Shown here one piece after another: positions 50,701 through 59,955 of a stretch of DNA of 64,000 bases. The stretch is from Ailanthus altissimus. Its lineage: Eukaryota; Streptophyta; Magnoliopsida; Sapindales; Simaroubaceae. Both the position numbers and the translations under genes were made by a program. Numbering within the stretch: the stretch's first letter is position 1; each line of letters opens with the position of its first letter. Under the pieces are notes generated by a model. That model was given only the letters and a program-made list of their open reading frames with translations. It was not told the origin of the DNA and did no database searches. The stretch is taken from assembly GCA_946807835.1 (NCBI GenBank), contig OX327704.1, positions 7,874,001 through 7,938,000 of the forward strand, in the 5' to 3' direction.

Positions 50701-51611
50701 TATTCTATAAAAAAAGTCAAAATTCCTTGAAGCTAAAGAATATGCCGAGGTCGAGCTTGAGCGAGAAATTTAACGGCCTATAGATAGTTTTTAGCCTCGA
50801 GCCACAGGACTTACACTGAGGTCGACATGCTGATAAGTTCAAAATGGTGCATCATATGCGTGATTTGGACGTCTCTAGCTCGAGATATGATTTTTTGAAG
50901 ATTCTCCCAATTCTCCAACATAAGGGTCCCAGTGGTCCGGTGTTAGAATCACATGTATTATAAGCTATTTGACTTATTTCAAGATTCTAAGTCCATCTAT
51001 GTCTACTTTGCACCAATATATCCAACTCTTGAGGCCCCAAAAATGACAATTCGATGTTAAGGTACACGAGCTTTTTGAGGTTCGCAAATTTTGTTTATTT
51101 TGGCACAGAAAAATAGTAAAAAGTAAAAAAAATAATTTAATGAAAAAATCCATACATAAATATGCGTTCTATAATAAAAGATAAAATTTCTTGAAGTGGG
51201 AGAAAATGTCTTGGCTGAGCTTGATCGAGCAATTGCAAGGCCCAAACGATGGATTTTAGCCTTGAGCCATAGGCCTAAATTTGAAGCTAAGAGGTGAAAG
51301 GTAGGGTGTGGCAATAACTTTGAAATTGTACATCATATGTATGATTTAGATGTCTGTAGCTCGAGATATGGTTTCTTAAAGATTCTCTTGATTCCCCGAA
51401 GGGGGGTTCTTGAAAGGTTCGGTGTCAGAATCACACATATAATATGTTGTTTGACTTGTATTAGGATTCTAAGTCCATCTATAGCCACTTTGCACCAAAA
51501 TATCCAACTTTCGGGGCCTAAAACTCCAAAAAGTCAATCCGAGCTAAGGTACCCAAACTTTTTGAGGTTTGCAAATTTTGCTTATTTTGGCACAGAAAAA
51601 TAATAAAAAAC
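41733..51611 (+). repeat. Satellite array, forward segment 3a
   Basis: About twenty monomers in the original orientation, beginning abruptly at GTATAATATGCCATTTTACT. Units stay near 480-487 bp, with an indel-shortened unit at 46,090-46,140 (AAAAATTAAAATTTCTTG joins two boxes), one at 47,075-47,095 that skips from GAGGGCCCATAT to ATGCGCGATTC, and one near 49,800. Toward the right the variant AATATCCAACTCTC plus CAACA(G/A)GGGGTC becomes common. No conserved reading frame. Confidence 0.92.
51554..51611 (+). repeat. 58-bp direct repeat, left copy
   Basis: Starts CAAACTTTTTGAGGTTTGC and ends AATAATAAAAAAC. Identical over 58 bp to 52,288-52,345, while neighbouring monomers differ from each other at many positions in this segment. 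The pair brackets a 676-bp foreign insertion. Confidence 0.95.
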
Positions 51612-52287
51612 TGATGTGCCTTGATTTATAACAAAATTAAATTGCAAAGTTGATGGAGGATAGAACTAAATAGATACCTTGATAAGTCGAATGGACGCCA
51701 CAAGGATCAGTTTAGGGTTTTGACGCCACACTCTTGATGATCAAAGAGTGATAAGTCAGCAACTATCTTCAAGAGTTGAAAAACTTGAGAAGACGATTTT
51801 GAGAGAGAAATAGCTCTTCTATTTCGTGCTTCCAATTTCAAAATGAGGCAACTGCCTCTACAAGACTTTTACATGCCTTATATAGGCTTACAAAATGAGG
51901 TGAAACCCTAATGTTACCTAATAAGCTTAAAAAGGCCCAAAATAAGCCCAATATGACTTAACAATTTAAAACAAAACTAAACAAGTTCAAAATAGCCCAA
52001 ATACATAAAAGTAGTAACATAAGAAGTAAATAAAGCCCAATAGCATGAAAAGAAAGCCCTTAGCTGCTTCTTAAAGCCCAACGTCACCAAACGTCTATAA
52101 ATCACGTCCCAATCTCAAATTGAAGACAAATAAATACATTTAGCTCGTTTCCATTCAGATCGTAAGCTTCTAATCCCATAGAAGCTTCAATAGCTCCAAT
52201 TTGACTACTTATGGCCCTTTGAAGCTGTTTAGCCTTAGCCCTTGTTATTGGACCATCTGAAATCTCCTTTACGCTCCTTAGCCTTAG
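51612..52287 (-). mobile_element. H: gypsy polyprotein tail plus LTR fragment
   Basis: On the minus strand it starts inside a coding tail whose frame includes VKEISDGPITRAKAKQLQRA (about 52,215-52,275) and ends at a stop near 52,102. The GPxTRAxAKxLQ motif is common near the end of plant gypsy gag-pol or adjoining ORFs. Noncoding LTR-like sequence follows with a TATA box, a leader, and a terminal CA (plus-strand TG at 51,612). So it is the 3' end of an LTR element, 5'-truncated, inserted in the satellite. The left edge fits an authentic LTR end; the right edge (CTTAGCCTTAG) is arbitrary. Confidence 0.65.
51882..51893 (-). promoter_or_regulatory. TATA box in fragment H
   Basis: Plus-strand TTATATAGGCTT (minus strand AAGCCTATATAA) lies about 270 bp before the element's CA end. 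It is followed on the minus strand by a leader-like sequence, as in an LTR U3/R boundary. Confidence 0.5.
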
Positions 52288-53636
52288 CAAACTTTTTGAG
52301 GTTTGCAAATTTTGCTTATTTTGGCACAGAAAAATAATAAAAAACCAAAACCTTTTAACGAAAAAAGTCATACATAAATAAGTATTCTATAAGAATAGAT
52401 AAAATTCCCTGATACTGAAAAAAATGCCTTGGCCAAGCTTAAACAAGCGATTTAAAGGTCCAAACGACAGATTTTGGCCTCAAGCTATAAATCTTACAAT
52501 GAGGCCAATAGAACAAAGGTAGGGCGTGCCGATATCTTCAAAATGGTACATCATATGTTTGATTCAGATGTTTGTAGCTCGAGATATTATTTGCTGAAGA
52601 TTCTCTCAGTTCTCTGACAGGGCGGGTCCCAGAGGTCCAATGTCAGAATCACATATATAATATGCCATTTAACTCGTTTCGAGATTCTAAGTCCATCTAT
52701 GGCCACTTCATTCTAAAATAGCTAACTTTTGAGGTTTGAAACACCAAAAAAGGTGATCTAGAGCTAAGGTACACAAAAATAATAAAAAATCAAAAACTTT
52801 TAATAGATGAAGCCCTACATCAATAGGCATTCATTAAAAAATGATAAAATTCTTCGAAGCATAAGAAAATGCCTTTGCCGAGCTTGAGCGAGTGATTTGG
52901 AAGCCCAAACGATAGATTTTGGCCTTAAGCTATAGGACTCACATTGAGGCAAATAAGCCAAAGGTAGGGCATACAGATAGCTTCAAAATAATACATCATA
53001 TGCATGATTTGGACATCTGTAGCTCGAGATATGATTTTTTGAAGATTCTTCCTATTCTCCAACGGGCAGGTCGTGGTGTTCGGTGTCAGAATCACGTGTA
53101 TAATAAGTCGTTTGACTCATTTTGAGATTCTATGTCCATCTACGGCCACTTCGTACCAAAATATCCAACTCTCAGGGGTCAAAACCCAAAAGAAGATTCG
53201 AGTTTAAGGTGCATGAACTTTTTGAGGTTTCCAATTTTGTTTATTTTAGAATAGAAAATTAGTAAAAAATCAAAAACATTTAATGTAAACATCTGTACAT
53301 CAATACGCAATCTATAAAAAAGTAATAAAATTCTCCAAAGCAAGAGATAATGCCTTGACCGAGCTTGATCGAGTGATTTGAAGGCCCAAACAACATATTT
53401 TGGCCTCGCGCTATAGGATTGACAACATGGCTAACAAGCCAAAGGTAGGACACACCGATAACTTCAAAATGGTACATTATATGCGTGATTTAGACATCTG
53501 TAGCTCGAGATATGGTTTGTCAAAGATTCTGTCGAATCTTCGAATGGGGGTCCCGGCAGTCTAGTGTCAGAATCACGCGCATAATATGCCATTTGACTCA
53601 TTTTAAGCCAAAATAACAAAGTCTTGGGGCTCAAAA
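52288..53636 (+). repeat. Satellite array, forward segment 3b (array end), with right 58-bp repeat
   Basis: The first 58 bases (52,288-52,345) are the right copy of the direct repeat. About 2.8 monomers follow. The last one is decayed: TTTGACTCATTTTAAG jumps to CCAAAATAACAAAGTCTTGG, skipping the GATTCTAAGTCCATC box, and satellite identity is lost after GGGGCTCAAAA at about 53,636. This is the right edge of the array in this window. Confidence 0.88.
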
Positions 53637-54207
53637 TATAATATCCAATCCCTATTAGTAGTCTTGGCGCCTAGATTTCGGTATAGAGCAATAAAGACCC
53701 CATAGGATTACCCGATTTTAACCCTGTTAGAAATATTTCTTTATGGTGTGCATGAGAGATATTAGACCTAATTTGGTATTTTCATACTCGATCGGAGTGT
53801 CGGATAACTCTAGAATATTTTTGAAATTTTTCTCTATTGGTTTGGAAAAAGAAATTCTAATTTACTATATGAATTTTCATTTAAGGGTTATGTATGGAAC
53901 AAGCCTTTATTGAGAAATACAATCCATATATTAAATAATGAACCAATTAGAAGCAATCTCATGGATTGCCAACTTGGGAATTCTAGTTAGTTCCTTTAAT
54001 TATTCTAACTAGATAGTTACAAAGGAACCAATTAAATCCTTTCATTTGAACTAATGGCAAATTAGGAGTTTTGAGTAAGTTGAAGGGCAAAATGGTCAAT
54101 TGAGGGAGCAGTATATATATGTTGAAAGTGTGTAGAGTTTTCAAGAGATCAAAACCAAACATTTAGAGCAAAAGAGAGCAAAAGTCGTGCAAGTGTTGAA
54201 GGTGCTG
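53637..54207 (+). repeat. Element E, left part: LTR-like noncoding sequence
   Basis: No coding potential. Contains a TATA-like CAGTATATATATG at about 54,110-54,122 followed by GAGATCAAAACC and an AGAGCAAAAG leader-like purine stretch, which looks like the U3/R/U5 layout of an LTR. A small inverted repeat CTAGTTAG...CTAACTAG lies at 53,983-54,012. The sequence continues after element C at 61,282, so C inserted here. No clear TG start was found at the satellite boundary, so the left end is probably truncated. Confidence 0.5.
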
Positions 54208-54212
54208 TTACA
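54208..54212. repeat. Left TSD of element C
   Basis: TTACA directly before the LTR start TG at 54,213. Its partner is CTACA at 61,282-61,286, with four of five bases identical. Confidence 0.75.
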
Positions 54213-55267
54213 TGATTGTCTATTTTAATGACCTAGCGCAAGTGCACGCTTTTTGTATCAAGTAATATAGGACTAAGTCCAGATTATTGATTCCACAGAA
54301 ACTATTGTTTCTATTTTCTTCAATTGAATACTAACATTACTCTACTTTACCTTTATCCAGACTAGCTTCAATGATGGAGTTTGACTAACTAAATTATTGC
54401 TATCAAATTGAACCTAATTAAAATATCTCAAGTACTTAGAGATAAAATTCACTAAATTGATAAGTAATTTAGGGTATCAACGCATCACTAAGTTCACTGA
54501 ACCCTTTAATCCCTTAGTTATTTTTCTTTTTATCAATTGATTGGCTAGACACTGATTTCATCATAAGCTTCTGTCGACAGTCGAATGATAATATCACACC
54601 CTAACAATTACCTATATGTCTATGGTAATCCGAATAAGATACAACTCATTAAGATTAAGTCTAATCAAACCATACATGCCACCTAGGTATATGTCTATCC
54701 TAGATGGAACTCATAGATATTACCCTATGATCATGTATCAATCTATCATAGGCTAAACACATGATTCCTTTCGTCAAAGTTATCATGGTTCCTAAACAAT
54801 CAGAATAGTGATCAAGTATAATGAAAGCATTAAGCATAGATAGATTGAATCAATTAAGGGATAAAATTTCATAACTAAGAGATTAAAAGAATCAATTACA
54901 TACTAGATTCAATAACGTCTAACCTTAGATCAAAAGAAATTAGCTCGTGTTCAAAACAAGAATATCAAAGCAAAAGTATGAAAATATAATGAATGAAATC
55001 ATCTCTTAAAAGTAAGAAATAACACAAAACAAGTGATGCCCTGAGTTGTTCTTCTTCCTCTTGTCTTGATTGCTCAAGAATTGACTCCCCAATCTTCAAT
55101 CTTCAATAACTTCACCTTGATCACTTGGCTTGAATGTGTGTTTGTTGCTTGTGTTATTCTCCTTGCTAAGTCTCTCTATTTTTGCCTCAAAAGAGTGTTT
55201 TTGTTGTTATGAGAAACCCTAGGCATGAAGAGCTTCGAATCCCCCTTCAATAGGCGAGTTTAGAAGG

Positions 55268-55277
55268 GTATTTAAAC
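55268..55277 (-). promoter_or_regulatory. TATA-like box of element C LTR
   Basis: Plus-strand GTATTTAAAC (minus GTTTAAATAC) in the 3' LTR, repeated in the other LTR near 61,010-61,020. It is about 265 bp from the minus-strand LTR start, with the GC palindrome between. Placement suits a U3 promoter; the match to TATA is imperfect. Confidence 0.45.
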
Positions 55278-55312
55278 ATCTGCATGGCCGCCGCAGTGCT
55301 CACACGCTGTTC

Positions 55313-55330
55313 TGGGCGCCGCGGCGCCCA
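55313..55330. repeat. 18-bp perfect GC palindrome in LTR
   Basis: TGGGCGCCGCGGCGCCCA equals its own reverse complement. It lies in a GC-rich patch (with GGCCGCCGC just upstream) in otherwise AT-rich DNA, and recurs unchanged at 61,056-61,073 despite about 4% LTR divergence. Its neighbours GGCCGCCGC(A/G)GTG differ. Confidence 0.9.
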
Positions 55331-55539
55331 GCCACCTGCTGCTGCGCTACTTTCGTATTTTGAGCGTAACTTCTTCGTTGGACGTCCGATTTGCCTCCCG
55401 TTTGTTCCCATGCGTCACATTTTTCATCATGAATCTGTTTATGATCAGAAAACAAAATTAAATAGTCAAATACTTATGATTTGGAGTAAAATACGAAAGT
55501 TAAATACAAATTCTACTAGTGCTTTTATGCCCCTATCAA

Positions 55540-55555
55540 ATACCCCCAAACTTAA
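55540..55555 (-). other. Polypurine tract of element C
   Basis: Minus strand TAAGTTTGGGGGTATT abuts the 3' LTR start TGATAGG. G-rich PPTs of this form are usual in Athila/Tat elements. Similar motifs lie at 56,229-56,240 and 56,911-56,922. Confidence 0.75.
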
Positions 55556-57227
55556 GACTTTACTCGTCCTCGAGCAAAATGAAGAAAAACATTCATAATT
55601 TATTCATGAGTCAAAAAATAAAAATTAAAAACTAAAAACAAGCTTAGGTTGATTAGATAATCAATATCGTTGTCTCAAAAGCTGTAAAAATAGCACAAGG
55701 CTCTTTAGAAATCAGTAAACAACTTTCAACAATCCTCATACCATTGATCAAGTACTTCATTCTCCCTTGTTAATGATCACTTGTGTGTGTGTGTGTGTGT
55801 AATAAGCAAGTAATTAGCTAAAAAGAACATAGATTTACTCAATACTTAAGAAAGTACATAAAGATGATATCTCGGCATAGTTTCAATTATAACACTACCA
55901 TAAGCTTGCTTTTCATACTACTCTCCACTAATGTAGAAATACACATGTCTAGGGATCTATTTAGGATTTTATTAGCTTGTAATGTAAGGCTAAGGTAAAG
56001 GTGGGGTATAAAGATATATATAAAGTGCAAATCACACCATTAACACTTAGACTTTACTCAGAAACCTCTTGATTTCTTCTCCTCCTTGATTATTCATCTT
56101 TTCCCCAAAACTTATACTATTCCCATTTTTCTTTTAATCCCTTTTACAAAGAATTTCTTCTTTTTCTTAAGCTGGGGGTATTATGCATTTAAACATTTCT
56201 TTTTTTTTTTATTTTTTTTTCTTATGTACCCCCAAACTTAGAATAATATGCACATTCATGACTTATTACTTTTCATTGCAGTACCCTTCTTTCATACATC
56301 AACAATCTTCTTCATTTTAAGAATATTTCTAAGTAAACTCAAGGTTTATAGTGCTATCGGTAGAGTTTAGGGTAAGTCAACTCAAAGTCTTTAAGCTTGT
56401 AATGTGGTTAAATAGAAAAAATAGTTAATTAGGCTCAAACGGGGCGACTAGGGATAAATATACATATAAGGTAGGCTCAAAAAGGCTCAAACGGTCTAAA
56501 GATGGCCTAATGTCATTTCTCTAAGCATGTGAATTCTAGGATTTCGCCTCAAGTAGTAATCAAGCAAGTTCTAGAGTGTTGGTCTTCGAGACTGTAGTGT
56601 ACTACTTAAGCATGAATAACTCTAAGCAAAAAATTCAACTAATACATGCTTATTTTAATGTGCTCAAGAATAAGTGATCAAAAATAAGCTTGAATTCAAT
56701 CCAAGAATTATGATATAAGAATTATCTCAAGCCTCTATTATTTCCTAAAGGCTTGTGAAAATAAATTCAGCCAATATTTTATTTCTTATCATGGACTAAT
56801 GATCATCATCTCAACTAAAACTTAACAACCTAAAATAATTTACTATTTGCTTCACAAGACAACCAACCAATATAAGCAGCAAAATAAACACAAGAAAGTG
56901 TGTTTCCCATCCCCAAACTTAAATTAGACATTGTCCTCAATGTCTAAAAATAAATTTAAAAGTAAGCGAAACTTCTCTGGTAATTGAAGTTGAAGCAGTG
57001 CAGCGTTGTGTTCTGTTGAATGTGAATGCGGTTTTCTTTGCTTCCAACGCTTGAACTTGCTCATGCTACTTTATTGAATGCTTGAATTGCTGATTTATTC
57101 CTACAAAATAAATAAACTAACATAACTAAAACTAAAAATAAGCTAATAAAAATAAAATTTTACTTGGGTTGCCTCCCAATAAGCGTTTGATTTAACGTCG
57201 TCGGCTTGACGGGGCTCTTTCTACTCT
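55556..57227 (-). other. Long 3' untranslated region of element C
   Basis: About 1.7 kb without coding potential between the gag-protease stop and the PPT. It holds a (TG)n microsatellite at about 55,782-55,800, a T-rich run near 56,195-56,222, and minus-strand motifs GAGGACAATGTCTAA (about 56,925-56,939) and TAAGTTTGGGG, which in related elements sit between pol and the 3' LTR. At 57,163-57,185 plus-strand ACTTGGGTTGCCTCCCAATA is the reverse complement of the motif that often follows pol in this lineage. The region therefore looks like a normal 3' end joined to a shortened ORF. Confidence 0.65.
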
Positions 57228-59794
57228 TTATGAAGGATAATCGTTAATAGTAGAAGCATCTTTGTATGTAAGCTTGCTGGGCTTCCAGTCATTTGGCTTC
57301 CACATTCTTGCATTTAGACCTCGGGCAGCAACTTGTTCTTCTTTCTTATACTTATCCGGAAAGACTTGAATCTTAGACCGGTGAAGTATTTCTCTTGTGG
57401 CATTTTCTTCTATCCTCTCATCAAACTGCTGCTTCTTCTTCTTCTTTCTTCTCCTTCTATGCCTTAACACATTCTTTTTAATGTGAGGGTTTAATATCTG
57501 CATGTCTTTGAGTTTTTTAGTGTTTAAGTGCACCACATCAATATTACAATAGTCTTCACCTTCAGCTGGCAACTTAATTTCCTTGAAGACTTTAAATGTT
57601 GCAATGTCAGCTTGTATCCTCATGGTTATCTCCCCTTTTTGAACATCAATGACCGTATGTCCTGTAGCTAAGAAGGGTTTTCCAAGGATGATAGGGATCT
57701 CTTTATCTTCTTCTATGTCTAGAACAATGAAATCGAAGGGAAAATGAATTTATCCACCTTTACTAGTACGTCTTCAATAATTCCCTTCGGGTAGGCGAGA
57801 GAGCGATCAGCAAGTTAAAGTGTGATATTGATCGATTTTGCTTCTCTCAAACCTAGCTTGTTGTAGACAGAAAGGGGCATGAGATTAATGCTTGCTCCTA
57901 GATTGCATAGGGCTCTACCAAGATCATGATTGCCAATAGAGCACGGTATGGTAAATCTCCCGGGATCTTTGAGCTTTGGAGGTAGCTTTTTCTGAAGAAT
58001 AGCGCTACACTCTTCTGTCAATGCCACTGTCTCATAATCCTCTAGTTTTGTCTTCTTGGCAAGAATGTTCTTCATGAACTTGACATAACTAGGCATTTGT
58101 TCAAGCGCGTCTACAAAAGGGAGATTAATATGTAATTGCTTAAAAACATCAAGAAATTTAGAGAATTGCTTATCTAATCTCTTATTTTGTAGCCTCTGTG
58201 GAAATGGTGGAGGAGGTGTGCATGACTGACAGGGCTGTTTCTGTACATTTTCTGCACTTGTATGCTATTCATCTTTCTTTTCTACACTTTTAGGATTTCC
58301 TTGCTGCAATTTTTCAGTTTCAGCACTTGTTTTGCACCTCTGTAACCTTTGAGGAAAAGGAATAGGTGGTCTATATGGTTGCATATTTTCTTGTTGATCA
58401 ACCTTCTCATTTTTCTTCATCTTTGGAAGTGGTGTTGGTACTGTGTCATTATGTAAGATCTTACCACTTCGTAAGTTGACGGCTTGGCATTGCTCTACAC
58501 TTCCTCTTGGATTAGCTTCAGTGTTGCTTGGTAAAGTCCCTTGAGGTCGATTATTTAGTGCTGCAGCAAGTTGCCCCATTTGAGTCTCTAGATTTTTCAA
58601 AGATGCAGAATGGTTTTGTAGAATAGCATCATTCGACTTCATGTACTGCATAAACATATCTTCCAAAGATGCTTTCTTTTCCTGTAGGGGATGAAATCCG
58701 AGTGGGTTTGGTTTAAGTTGCTGGTCTTGGTTGCCACTCCAAGAAAAATTTGGATGATTTCTCTACCCTGGATTATAGTAATTTGAATGTGGATTATTCT
58801 GCTGTCTATTATGGTTCTCCACATAGTTTGTTGACTCCATGCATTGCCCATTCAAATGATTGTCGCCACAGAAGTCACAAGTCGCAATCTGGGTCTTGAT
58901 AGCATTCATAGAATCAAACCTCTTGGTTAATATGTTGATCTGCGCAGCCAATGCATTAAATGCATCAATCTCATGAACTCCAGCAACCTTCCTTGGTGTG
59001 ACTCTTTCAGCAGTCCATTGATAGCTATTAGATGCCATCTCTTCTAATAACTCATATGCTTCATCTGTGGACTTATTCATCAGAGCTCCTTCAGCAGCGG
59101 CATCAATAATTGTTCTTAAATAACCCACTAGCCCATTGTAAAATGTCTGGACTAGTAACCATTTCGGAACTTCATGATGGGGACACTTCCTCAACATGTC
59201 CTTGAATCGTTCCCATGCTTTGTATAATGACTCACATTCAATCTGCACAAATGAGGTAATGTCATTCCTCATCTTAGCTGTCTTCGCTAATGGGAAAAAC
59301 TTCACTAAGAACTTCTGTGCTAGGTCTTCCCACGTCGATATGGATCCTGACGGCAATGACATCAATCAGCTCTTGGCTTTATCCCTCAATGAGAAAGGGA
59401 ATAGTCGCAACCTGATGGCATCATCTGAAACCCTATTGAACTTGAATGTATCGTAAATCTCCAAGAAGTTCACGATATGCATGTTGGGATCATCATTGGG
59501 AGCTCCACTGAATTGCACAGACTCTTTAAGCATCTGAATAGTACTTAGCTTGATTTTAAAGTTGTTTACATGAATAGTGGGGCGCCTAATACTAAACTGA
59601 ATGCCTTCTATTGTAGGAACAGCATAATCCCTCAACGATCTCTGCGGATTCATAGGCTCAAACACTGAATTATTGATGTTGTTGTGATTCTCTGCCATGT
59701 TTTTGTTTTGATGTTGTTCTCTACGAAGTCTCCGGAATGTTCTTTCAATCTCAGGATCAAAAGATGTTGAATCTTCACTCTTGGTTCTTCGCAT
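57228..59794 (-). pseudogene. gag-protease polyprotein, broken (element C)
   Basis: Start Met at 59,794 (MRRTKSEDSTSFDPEIERTF). The gag core includes RLRLFPFSLRDKAKS, a stop where Trp is expected (about 59,363), LPSGSISTWEDLAQKFLVKF and ITSFVQIECESLYKAWERF. A zinc knuckle of CX2CX3HX4C form (CDFCGDNHLNGQC) lies near 58,842-58,880. Further stops occur at about 58,763 and 58,264. Protease follows: PPKLKDPGRFTIPCSIGN and LCNLGASINLMPLSVYNKLG (about 57,860-57,915), where the catalytic Asp position is Asn. A one-base deletion near 57,740 shifts the frame; it resumes as EITMRIQADIATFKVFK. The ORF ends in a Lys/Arg-rich tail (RHRRRRKKKKKQ) and then WKPNDWKPSK, with no RT. Confidence 0.88.
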
Positions 59795-59931
59795 GAACTG
59801 TCAAAATAAAAAAAAAAATACAAATGGTGATTAGAACGGAAAAAGAATTATAATAATAATGCAATAAAATAAATCTGAAGTAAAAGTAAGATAGTATGGT
59901 ATTAGTATCAATCTAAAATTAGATAAAATAG

Positions 59932-59949
59932 TCCCCAGCAACGGCGCCA
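59932..59949 (-). other. Primer-binding site, tRNA-Asp type (element C)
   Basis: Plus-strand TCCCCAGCAACGGCGCCA matches the CCA-terminated 3' end of plant tRNA-Asp with one difference. It is six bases from the 5' LTR edge at 59,956, confirming minus-strand orientation. Confidence 0.88.
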
Positions 59950-59955
59950 AAAACT

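Larger units (their letters stand above)
54213..55539 (-). repeat. 3' LTR of element C (1327 bp)
   Basis: Plus-strand ends TGATTGTCTATTTT (54,213) and GCCCCTATCA (55,539); on the minus strand it begins TGATAGGGGCATAAAAGC. It aligns end to end with 59,956-61,281. Contains the 18-bp palindrome at 55,313-55,330. The 104-codon plus-strand frame at 55,284-55,598 crosses the LTR edge and is not conserved in the other LTR, so it is not a gene. Confidence 0.92.

Noticed and set aside
7736..53477. Dozens of 60-145 codon frames across the satellite array
   Set aside because: They fall at different phases of the monomer, occur on both strands, and no frame is kept between neighbouring units. They are chance frames in a noncoding satellite.
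7237..53636. CRISPR-like array of repeats
   Set aside because: The repeat unit is about 485 bp with no short repeats and unique spacers, and the sequence is clearly of plant type.
7237..53636. Centromere function of the satellite
   Set aside because: Length and neighbours are compatible, but nothing in the sequence shows CENH3 binding. Left as a test and not a claim.
55284..55598. 104-codon plus-strand frame beginning with Ala/Arg-rich residues
   Set aside because: It spans the GC palindrome and the LTR edge of element C, runs against the element's own strand, and is not kept in the other LTR.
59932..59949. tRNA-Asp-like 3' end as a tRNA gene fragment
   Set aside because: Only the last 18 bases match, and it lies six bases from an LTR edge, so it is a primer-binding site.
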